Shown here piece by piece: positions 6,518 through 11,658 of a stretch of DNA of 11,658 nucleotides. The position numbers were made by a program, and so were the translations under genes. The stretch covers positions 1-11,658 of the forward strand of contig CAYLOC010000096.1 in NCBI GenBank assembly GCA_964385195.1, written 5' to 3'. The notes under the pieces were generated by a model that was not told the origin of the DNA, searched no databases, and saw only the letters and a list, made by a program, of their open reading frames with translations. The stretch is from CAYLOC01 sp964385195. Lineage in GTDB: Bacteria; Actinomycetota; Actinomycetes; Propionibacteriales; Nocardioidaceae. Position 1 is the first letter of the stretch; the number at the start of each line of letters is the position of its first letter.

Positions 6518-7896
6518 CAGACACACGGGAGTTTCCGGCCGGGTTCGTGTGGGGTACGGCGACCGCCGCCTACCAGATCGAGGGTGCGGTCGACGAAGAT
6601 GGTCGCGCACCCAGCATCTGGGACACGTTCTGTTCGGTGCCGGGAAATATCCGGAACGGCGACACGGGGCAGGTTGCCTGTGACCACTACCACCGGATGG
6701 GTGAGGACCTTGACCTCATGGCAGCCCTCGGGCTCCCGGCGTACCGGTTCTCGGTGGCCTGGCCGCGGGTGCTGCCCGACGGCCCCGGCAAGGTGAACCA
6801 GGTAGGTCTGGACTTCTACCAGCGGCTGGTCGACGGGTTGCTGGAGCGCGACATCACCCCCCTGGTCACGCTTTACCATTGGGACCTGCCGCAGCGGCTC
6901 CAGGAGAACGGGGGGTGGCTGGACCGGCGTACCGTCGAGGAGTTCGCCGACTACGTGCACGTGGTCGGCGAGGCCCTCGGAGACCGGGTGCCGACGTTCA
7001 CCACGCTGAACGAGCCCTGGTGCTCGGCCTTCCTGGGCTACGGGGTGGGCGCCCATGCCCCGGGCGGACACTGCGCCGCCGACGCGCTGTGCGCCGCCCA
7101 TCACCTGTGCCTCGCGCACGGCCGGGCGGCACGGGTCCTCGGCGAGGTCGCTCCGCAGGCGCAGGTGTCGATCACGCTGAATCTGCATCAGGTCGAGCCC
7201 GCGTCGGACTCCGCCGCGGATGGATCGGCCGCCGCGTATGCCGACGCCATCGCCAACCGCATTTTCCTCGACCCGATCTTCCGTGGCCGCTATCCTGCGG
7301 ATCTCCTTGCGCGGACGGAGAACGTGACCGACTGGAGGTTCGTCCACGACACCGACCTTGCCGAGATCGCGGTAGGAGCCGACGTCCTGGGGGTCAACTA
7401 CTACACCCCCGCCCGTGTCGCCGCCGCGGACGATGACGCCGTGGATGGGGAACCTGCGAGCCGGTGGCCGGGAACACATGACGTGATTTCGGTCCCCCAA
7501 CCGGGGCCGTACACCGATATGGGCTGGCGCATCGACCCGGAAGCGCTGACCGCGCTCCTGACCCGGGTCGGCCGCGACTATCCCGGCGTGCCGCTGGTGA
7601 TCACCGAGAACGGATGTGCCTGTGCCGACGAACGATCCCCCGATGGCGCCGTCCACGACCCGGACCGGGTCGAGTACCTGCGCAGCCACCTCATCGCCGT
7701 CCACGACGCCCTCTCCGCGGGGGTGGACGTGCGCGGCTACTACCTCTGGTCCTTCCTCGACAACTTCGAGTGGGCGTGGGGGTACAGCATGCGCTTCGGC
7801 ATGGTGTACGTCGACTACGCCACCCAGCGGCGTACCCCGAAGGACTCAGCGCTGTGGTTCCGGGACGTGATCCGGAGCAACGCTGTGACCGGGTGA
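6514..7896 (+). CDS. bglC: family 1 glycoside hydrolase, beta-glucosidase
   Basis: A 460-residue GH1 enzyme, full family length. It opens FPAGFVWGTATAAYQIEGA, the GH1 N-terminal signature, and has the acid/base Glu in TLNEPW (E167) and the nucleophile Glu in VITENG (E365). The C-terminus YYLWSFLDNFEWAWGY supplies subsite -1 contacts. It has no signal peptide, so it acts in the cytoplasm, hydrolysing imported cellobiose and short cello-oligosaccharides (or aryl-beta-glucosides) to glucose by a retaining mechanism. The ATG at 6514 overlaps the cebG stop (ATGA) and has AAGGAG at 6498-6503 ten bases before it; the upstream in-frame extension lies over cebG and is not credible. Last gene of the ceb operon, it ends six bases from the convergent penicillin-binding protein gene. 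Confidence 0.95.
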   Translation: MTDTREFPAGFVWGTATAAYQIEGAVDEDGRAPSIWDTFCSVPGNIRNGDTGQVACDHYHRMGEDLDLMAALGLPAYRFSVAWPRVLPDGPGKVNQVGLDFYQRLVDGLLERDITPLVTLYHWDLPQRLQENGGWLDRRTVEEFADYVHVVGEALGDRVPTFTTLNEPWCSAFLGYGVGAHAPGGHCAADALCAAHHLCLAHGRAARVLGEVAPQAQVSITLNLHQVEPASDSAADGSAAAYADAIANRIFLDPIFRGRYPADLLARTENVTDWRFVHDTDLAEIAVGADVLGVNYYTPARVAAADDDAVDGEPASRWPGTHDVISVPQPGPYTDMGWRIDPEALTALLTRVGRDYPGVPLVITENGCACADERSPDGAVHDPDRVEYLRSHLIAVHDALSAGVDVRGYYLWSFLDNFEWAWGYSMRFGMVYVDYATQRRTPKDSALWFRDVIRSNAVTG

Positions 7897-7902
7897 CCGG
7901 CG

Positions 7903-10290
7903 TTACCCGTCTTCGTCCTCNNNNNNNNNNNNNNNNNNNNNNNNNNNNNNNNNNNNNNNNNNNNNNNNNNNNNNNNNNNNNNNNNNNNNNNNNNNNNNNN
8001 NNNNNNNNNNNNNNNNNNNNGGAACGTAGCCGCTGGAGATGTAGATCGACACCGTCGCCCCGGTGTAGGTGCTCCCCGACGGGTCGGTGTAGGCCACCGT
8101 GCCCTCCGGCGCATGGGAGTTGACCGTGCTGGAGATCTGCGGGTTCAGGCCGAGCTTGTTGAGCTTCTTGGCGGCGTCGCTGGGATCCCACCCGTAGAAG
8201 GAGGGGATCTGCACCGGCATGCCGGCGACGGCCGCACTGTCGGGCTTGACGAACTTCTTGTTCGGCAGGTACTTCTCCACCGCCTTCATGGCCTGGCCCC
8301 AGATCGGGCCTGCGGTGCCGGAGCCGGACGCGGAGTACAGGTGCTCACCGGCGAGCGTGATGCCCGGCAGCGGCCGCCAGTGGCCGGCCTCGTTCACCCC
8401 AGCCACCATCGCAGCGGCCGCCAGGTTCGGTGTGTAGCCGACGAACCAGACCGCGCGCTCGTCGTTGGTGGTCCCCGTCTTCCCGGCAGAGGGCTGGTCG
8501 GGGGCGATGTCGTCGCCGAACCCACCCGGCGCCGTGATCCGCTGCAGTACCGAGTTGACCGCATCGGCGTACGCCGGCTTCATCACCCGGTCGCACTGTG
8601 TCCCGTGGATCGGAATCTTCTTGCCCTCCCGGTCCCGGATCTCCAGGATCGGGGTGGAGTCGCAGTGCACGCCGCGAGCGGCGAACGTGGCGTAGGCCTC
8701 GGCCATCGCCAACGGGCTGGTGTCGGTCACACCGAGGGTGAACGTCGGCGTCCGGGACTGGCGGGGGTTCTCCTTGAGCTGCTTCATCCCCATGTCGATG
8801 GCGAGGTGCCACGGTTTGCACAACCCCGTCATCTGTTCCAGTTGGACGAAGAACGTGTTCACCGAGTACGCCGTCCCGGTGTAGAGGTTCATGTTGCCGG
8901 ACCGGGTGGAGTTCGACGGGGACCATGGTGCCGCCAACTTGTAGGGCCCGTCACAACTGGGCCACGTGTCGCCGGTCTGGAAGTAGAGGGTGGACGGGGA
9001 GTAGATCTGGTGGTTCAGCGGGATGCCCTGCATGATGGCCGCGGCCAGCACGAAGACCTTGAACGTCGACCCCGCCTGGAAGCCGTTTGCGTTACCGTAC
9101 TGCTTCGGGACGGCGTAGTCGAGGAACGTCTCGCCGTCGTCGGAGTCGGTGCCGAGGGGACGGGACTGCGCGATCGCACGGACGTAGCCGGTACCCGGCT
9201 CCACCATCGCCAGGCCGCCGATCGCGTGGTCCTTGGCGTAGACGTGGTCCCGGACCGACTCGACGGCGGCCTTCTGGAACTTCGGCTTCAGTGCCGTCTT
9301 GATGGTCAGCCCACCGCCGTACAGCAGTTGCTTGCGTTGTGCCACGGTCTTGCCGAGGTCTGAGTCGTTGAGCAGGTAGGCCTTGACGTAGTCGCAGTAC
9401 AGCGGCCAGGAGGCGTCGAGGCAGCCGTTGCCGACGTCTTGGATGTCCAGGCCGAGCTTGGCGCTTTTCGCCTTGTGCAGTTCCTTGGTGGTGATCAGGT
9501 GCAACTGGTACATCCGGTTGATCACCGTGTTGCGGCGCTGGAGCGCGGCATCCTTGTTGTTCGTGGGGTCATAGCCGGTCGGGTTCCGCACCAGCCCCGC
9601 CAGCAGCGCCGCCTGTGGCAGGGTCAGTTTCGCCGCCGTGGTGTCGAAGTAGTGGTGGGCTGCTGACTGAATGCCGTAGGCGCCGTCACCGAAGTAGGCG
9701 GCGTTGAGATACCGCTCCAGGATCTCGTCCTTGGACAGGTGCTGGGTCACCCAGGCCGCGTAGCGCAGCTCGAGGAACTTCCGTGCGTAGGTGTCGGCGG
9801 TGGCTGCCTTCCGCTCCTTCTTCGTCGTCGCCTGCTCCAACAGGGTCAGCTTGACCAGCTGCTGGGTGATGGAGGACCCGCCCTGGACGATCTCGTCGCT
9901 GGTCTGGTTGGTCACGAATGCGCGGAGCGTGCCCTTGACGTCCAGCGCCCCGTGCTCGTAGAAGCGGGAGTCCTCGATCGCGACGATCGCCTGCTTCATC
10001 GTGTGCGAGATCTTGTCGAGCGGGACGTAGACCCGGTTCTCGTCGTAGAACGTGGCCAGCTGGCTGCCGTCGGCGGCCAGGACCTTCGTCCGCTCGTTCA
10101 GCGGCTGGAAGTTGAGTTTGAGCGGGAAGTCGTCGTCGATCGTGGTCGCGGTCGCTTCCGCCCCCTTGGCCAGCAGTCCCACCCACGGCAGCGCGAGGCC
10201 GGCCATCAGCGCGCCGCTCATGATGCTGATGACCAAGATGATGATGAACTGATGGACGAAGCCGCCCTCGGTGCGCGTCAACCTCGGCAT
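7903..10290 (-). CDS. ponA2: bifunctional class A penicillin-binding protein with PASTA domain (PonA2-like); tail interrupted by assembly gap
   Basis: Membrane-anchored peptidoglycan glycosyltransferase/transpeptidase. One N-terminal helix (about 11-38) is followed by the GT51 domain, with catalytic E106 in EDSRFYEHG, then GGSSITQQLVK and YLNAAYFGDGAYGI. The transpeptidase has STFK (nucleophile S408), SVN (S476) and KTGT (K604). One PASTA domain follows (about residues 690-755, from VQIPSFYGWDPSDAAKKL to SIYISSGYV). The coding sequence then enters 100 Ns and re-emerges as EDEDG-stop; true length is unknown. I prefer the ATG at 10290, 7 bases past a TACCCT -10 box (leaderless); a TTG at 10311 would add seven residues. 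It diverges from whiB and, as in M. tuberculosis PonA2-WhiB4, probably forms a conserved envelope/redox locus. Beta-lactams would acylate S408. Confidence 0.93.
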   Translation of the reverse strand: MPRLTRTEGGFVHQFIIILVISIMSGALMAGLALPWVGLLAKGAEATATTIDDDFPLKLNFQPLNERTKVLAADGSQLATFYDENRVYVPLDKISHTMKQAIVAIEDSRFYEHGALDVKGTLRAFVTNQTSDEIVQGGSSITQQLVKLTLLEQATTKKERKAATADTYARKFLELRYAAWVTQHLSKDEILERYLNAAYFGDGAYGIQSAAHHYFDTTAAKLTLPQAALLAGLVRNPTGYDPTNNKDAALQRRNTVINRMYQLHLITTKELHKAKSAKLGLDIQDVGNGCLDASWPLYCDYVKAYLLNDSDLGKTVAQRKQLLYGGGLTIKTALKPKFQKAAVESVRDHVYAKDHAIGGLAMVEPGTGYVRAIAQSRPLGTDSDDGETFLDYAVPKQYGNANGFQAGSTFKVFVLAAAIMQGIPLNHQIYSPSTLYFQTGDTWPSCDGPYKLAAPWSPSNSTRSGNMNLYTGTAYSVNTFFVQLEQMTGLCKPWHLAIDMGMKQLKENPRQSRTPTFTLGVTDTSPLAMAEAYATFAARGVHCDSTPILEIRDREGKKIPIHGTQCDRVMKPAYADAVNSVLQRITAPGGFGDDIAPDQPSAGKTGTTNDERAVWFVGYTPNLAAAAMVAGVNEAGHWRPLPGITLAGEHLYSASGSGTAGPIWGQAMKAVEKYLPNKKFVKPDSAAVAGMPVQIPSFYGWDPSDAAKKLNKLGLNPQISSTVNSHAPEGTVAYTDPSGSTYTGATVSIYISSGYVXXXXXXXXXXXXXXXXXXXXXXXXXXXXXXXXXXEDEDG
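7921..8020. other. assembly gap, 100 Ns, within the penicillin-binding protein tail
   Basis: Exactly 100 N, a conventional size for a gap of unknown length. It lies between the end of the PASTA domain and the acidic EDEDG C-terminus. Only the reading frame giving EDEDG then TAA has an early stop on the right side, and many actinobacterial PBPs end in Gly/Asn/Asp-rich low-complexity tails, so the missing DNA is probably a GC-rich repeat coding such a tail. Confidence 0.97.
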
Positions 10291-10297
10291 GGGGAAC

Positions 10298-10303
10298 AGG
10301 GTA
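10298..10303 (-). promoter_or_regulatory. candidate -10 box for the penicillin-binding protein gene
   Basis: Read on the minus strand TACCCT fits the TANNNT consensus and would place transcription start at or within a base of the ATG at 10290, giving a leaderless mRNA. No good -35 box is seen at the right distance. The lack of a ribosome binding site before that ATG agrees with this. A second AT-rich candidate, TATTTT at 10393-10388, lies further upstream. Confidence 0.35.
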
Positions 10304-10331
10304 CGCGACAACCCCTGTCAGACCCGAGTTG

Positions 10332-10348
10332 AGCGCCACCGCGGCGCT
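10332..10348. promoter_or_regulatory. dyad 1 in the ponA2-whiB divergent region
   Basis: AGCGCC (10332-10337) and GGCGCT (10343-10348) are perfectly inverted around ACCGC, with one further G-U pair possible outside. It could be a hairpin in a longer ponA2 leader or a protein-binding site. It is the first of three dyads whose centres lie 28-31 bp apart. Confidence 0.4.
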
Positions 10349-10360
10349 TTGGCTCGCTGT

Positions 10361-10375
10361 TTGTGTGACACACAA
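10361..10375. promoter_or_regulatory. dyad 2, operator-like palindrome TTGTGTG-A-CACACAA
   Basis: Two perfect 7-bp arms around a single A. A near-complete odd palindrome of this kind, in an otherwise GC-rich divergent promoter region, looks like a transcription-factor site rather than an RNA hairpin, since the one-base loop cannot close tightly. It does not have the CRP spacing (TGTGA-N6-TCACA). Regulator unknown. Confidence 0.5.
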
Positions 10376-10391
10376 CCACTCGCACGGAAAA

Positions 10392-10407
10392 TAGTCCGAA
10401 AGGACTA
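10392..10407. promoter_or_regulatory. dyad 3, TAGTCC-GAAA-GGACTA
   Basis: A perfect 6-bp stem closed by a GAAA sequence, which is a GNRA tetraloop if transcribed on the plus strand. It lies about 90 bases before whiB and upstream of that gene's candidate promoter, so it may be a DNA site; on the minus strand it overlaps a TATTTT box that could serve ponA2. Confidence 0.4.
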
Positions 10408-10428
10408 CGCCGATTGAGCCGAACGGGT

Positions 10429-10458
10429 CTGCCAGATGTCCGATTTCGTTCGTAACGT
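10429..10458 (+). promoter_or_regulatory. candidate whiB promoter
   Basis: CTGCCA (10429-10434, four of six -35 consensus bases) and TAACGT (10453-10458, fits TANNNT) are 18 bases apart. Transcription would start near 10465, leaving a leader of about 33 bases that carries the ribosome binding site GAGGGG/AGGGG just before the ATG at 10498. Confidence 0.4.
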
Positions 10459-10497
10459 GTCGTCATGCCAGGCGCGTCGAACGAGGGGTAGGGGCCA

Positions 10498-10821
10498 ATG
10501 ACGTGGAACGACAACTGGACTGAGCAGGCATTGTGCCGGCAGTCCCGTCCTGACGACCTGTTTGTGCGGGGGGCCGCACAGAACGACGCTAAGCGCGTAT
10601 GCATGGGATGCCCCGTGCGCACCGAGTGCTTGGCCGAGGCGTTGGACAACCAGATTGAATGGGGGGTCTGGGGCGGTATGACCGAGCGGGAGCGGCGAGC
10701 GCTGCTGCGGCGCCGCCCCAACGTCACGTCCTGGCGACGCCTGCTGGAGACTGCGCGCGCAGAGGCGCAGCAGTCGGCGGCGAAGGAGCGACGCGCTCAA
10801 GCGCAGCGCGCCATCGGCTGA
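10498..10821 (+). CDS. whiB4: WhiB-family Fe-S transcriptional regulator (WhiB4/WblA-like)
   Basis: A 107-residue WhiB-like protein with all four cluster cysteines, C13, C35, C38 and C44 (C-x21-C-x2-C-x5-C), which hold a [4Fe-4S] cluster sensitive to oxygen and nitric oxide. The GVWGG beta-turn is at 56-60, followed by the basic C-terminal region (RRALLRRRPN, then an Arg/Ala-rich helix) expected to contact DNA. Length fits the family. Its position, divergent from a PonA2-like PBP and convergent with an ArsA-like ATPase, is that of whiB4 (Rv3681c) in mycobacteria and wblA in Streptomyces, so I assign it there by synteny. WhiB4 is a redox-responsive repressor; WblA affects development and antibiotic production. 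The upstream region holds three dyads that could regulate it. Confidence 0.93.
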   Translation: MTWNDNWTEQALCRQSRPDDLFVRGAAQNDAKRVCMGCPVRTECLAEALDNQIEWGVWGGMTERERRALLRRRPNVTSWRRLLETARAEAQQSAAKERRAQAQRAIG

Positions 10822-10822
10822 T

Positions 10823-10847
10823 CCGGCCCGGAGGGGGATTGGGCCGG
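10823..10847. terminator. hairpin A between whiB and the ATPase gene
   Basis: CCGGCCC (10823-10829) pairs with GGGCCGG (10841-10847) around an 11-base G-rich loop, starting two bases after the whiB stop codon. No T-tract follows on either strand. As whiB and the ATPase gene converge here, it probably works in both directions. Confidence 0.5.
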
Positions 10848-10854
10848 GCGGCCA

Positions 10855-10879
10855 TCGGCTTGTGGAGGGGAGAAGCCGA
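10855..10879. terminator. hairpin B between whiB and the ATPase gene
   Basis: TCGGCTT (10855-10861) pairs with AAGCCGA (10873-10879) around another 11-base G-rich loop. It has the same geometry as hairpin A seven bases away, so the two form a tandem terminator-like unit in the 87 bases between the convergent genes. Confidence 0.45.
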
Positions 10880-10908
10880 AGAGCGGCAGGGGGGCCCACG
10901 TTCTTCGA

Positions 10909-11658
10909 TCAGCAGTGTGACGCGTCTGTGCTGGTGCTGGGTACGGCCACGGGTCGGCACAGCCGGTCACCGACCGCACGCAGGGAGGGCAGGTCATGCA
11001 CGTCCTGTGTGAGCGTCTCCACGGCGGTGGTCGGCACCTCGGGGTGCGCGGTCCGGAACCGTCGCTGCAGGCGTAACTCGCGGCGTCTGCGCTCCAGCCG
11101 GTCGGCATGGAGGCGCAACAGCGCCGCCGCCAGCGGCTGCTGCTCCTGCACCGTCTCCGCGGCGACCAGAGCCCGTTGGGCGGGAATGTCCGGACCGAGC
11201 AGCGGCGTCATGCGGTTGAGGACCACCCCGGCGAGGGGCATCTGCTCCTCCCCGAGCCGCTCGACGAAGTACGACGCCTCCCGCATCGCGTCCCGGGTGG
11301 GAGAGGCGACCACCAAGAACGCGGTCTGGGGGTCCTTGAGGACCCGGTAGGTCTTCTCCGCCCGTGCCCGGAAACCACCGAACAAGGTGTCGAGGGCGGA
11401 CACGAACGTCTGCACGTCGCGCAGCATCTGGCCGCCCAAGATCTTCCCGATCGCGCCGGTCACGACGGACATCCCGCCGGCCAGGAACCGGGCCGGGCCG
11501 CGGGTGGGCGCGAGCAGCAGGCGGATCAGCCGCCCGTCGAGGAACGACGACAACCGCTCCGGAGCGTCGAGGAAGTCCAGCGCCGACCGCGAGGGCGGGG
11601 TATCCACCACGATCAGGTCCCAGCGTCCGCTCTGGAGCGCCTCGGCATGCAACTGGCC
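10909..11658 (-). CDS. ArsA/GET3-family ATPase, C-terminal part (N-terminus outside the window)
   Basis: The reading frame is open to the window edge (249 residues visible). Near its visible start is WDLIVVDTPPSRSALDFLDAP, the DTPP switch/Walker-B-like motif of the ArsA/GET3 P-loop family; the Walker A loop is not in the window. Later parts include GGQMLRDVQTFVSALDTLFGGF and the helical YRVLKDPQTAFLVVASPTRDAMREA, then GVVLNRM, as in the paired actinobacterial 'anion-transporting ATPases' (Rv3679/Rv3680, SCO3577/SCO3578). These are no longer thought to pump arsenite; a GET3-like targeting or stress role has been proposed. By position next to whiB this should be the Rv3680-like member, with its partner upstream beyond the window. 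The in-frame TTG near the edge is not a true start. Confidence 0.85.
   Translation of the reverse strand, partial: GQLHAEALQSGRWDLIVVDTPPSRSALDFLDAPERLSSFLDGRLIRLLLAPTRGPARFLAGGMSVVTGAIGKILGGQMLRDVQTFVSALDTLFGGFRARAEKTYRVLKDPQTAFLVVASPTRDAMREASYFVERLGEEQMPLAGVVLNRMTPLLGPDIPAQRALVAAETVQEQQPLAAALLRLHADRLERRRRELRLQRRFRTAHPEVPTTAVETLTQDVHDLPSLRAVGDRLCRPVAVPSTSTDASHC

Noticed and set aside
6430..7704. 424-codon minus-strand frame over bglC
   Set aside because: Shadow of the GH1 gene; low-complexity composition and no start signal.
7847..7854. CAGCGCTG palindrome inside bglC as a third CebR site
   Set aside because: Only 8 bases and lacking the outer TGAG/CTCA bases; AGCGCT is frequent in this GC-rich sequence, so chance is the better explanation.
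8113..9363. 416-codon plus-strand frame over the penicillin-binding protein gene
   Set aside because: Antisense to GT51/transpeptidase coding sequence with intact active-site motifs; its translation is Val/Arg/Gly-rich filler.
1..11658. A CRISPR array, toxin-antitoxin pair, phage defence island or other new system
   Set aside because: No regularly spaced repeats, no nuclease, transposase, reverse transcriptase or toxin-like small gene pair was found on either strand; every sizeable gene belongs to a known family or a known conserved neighbourhood.

Overview
High-GC actinobacterial chromosome. The evidence is a WhiB-family Fe-S regulator, a PASTA-bearing class A penicillin-binding protein, GTG starts, short TANNNT-type -10 boxes sitting very close to start codons, and a CebR-type LacI operator. 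The genus cannot be fixed by reading alone; the protein style would suit Micrococcales or a related actinomycete order.

Left part (1-1959): a minus-strand tRNA-Pro(CGG), a minus-strand calcineurin-like metallophosphoesterase with a strong hairpin over its stop codon, and, divergent from it across only 42 bases, a GatB/YqeY-domain protein overlapping by one base with a small three-helix membrane protein (DUF6703-like).

Middle part (about 1956-7896): a complete cello-oligosaccharide or beta-glucoside utilisation cassette on the plus strand in the order cebR - cebE - cebF - cebG - bglC. It holds a LacI-family repressor, a lipoprotein sugar-binding protein, two MalF/MalG-type permeases and a family 1 beta-glucosidase. 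cebE is preceded by a sigma70-like promoter, a perfect 14-bp palindrome over the predicted transcription start, and a second degenerate copy of it over the -35 box. The genes after cebE are packed with 6-nt or overlapping (ATGA) junctions. No transporter ATPase is present, so a shared MsiK-type ATPase elsewhere is expected. The likely logic: CebR represses until a cello-oligosaccharide-derived inducer appears, CebEFG imports the sugar, and the cytoplasmic GH1 enzyme splits it to glucose.

Right part (7903-11658): a minus-strand bifunctional penicillin-binding protein (GT51, transpeptidase, PASTA; PonA2-like), whose C-terminal tail is cut by a 100-N assembly gap; a divergent 207-base regulatory region with three evenly spaced dyads; a WhiB protein (WhiB4/WblA-like); and, convergent with it, the C-terminal part of an ArsA/GET3-type ATPase that runs off the window.

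The order metallophosphoesterase - PonA2 - whiB4 - ArsA-like ATPase, with the same relative orientations, is the neighbourhood known from Mycobacterium tuberculosis (Rv3683 - Rv3682 - Rv3681c - Rv3680). The ceb cassette, together with the YqeY and DUF6703 genes, lies between the metallophosphoesterase and ponA2. I see no CRISPR array, transposase, integrase, phage gene or recognisable novel defence system. The points most worth a second look are the cassette's placement, the double operator, the dyad array upstream of whiB, and the hairpins at gene ends.
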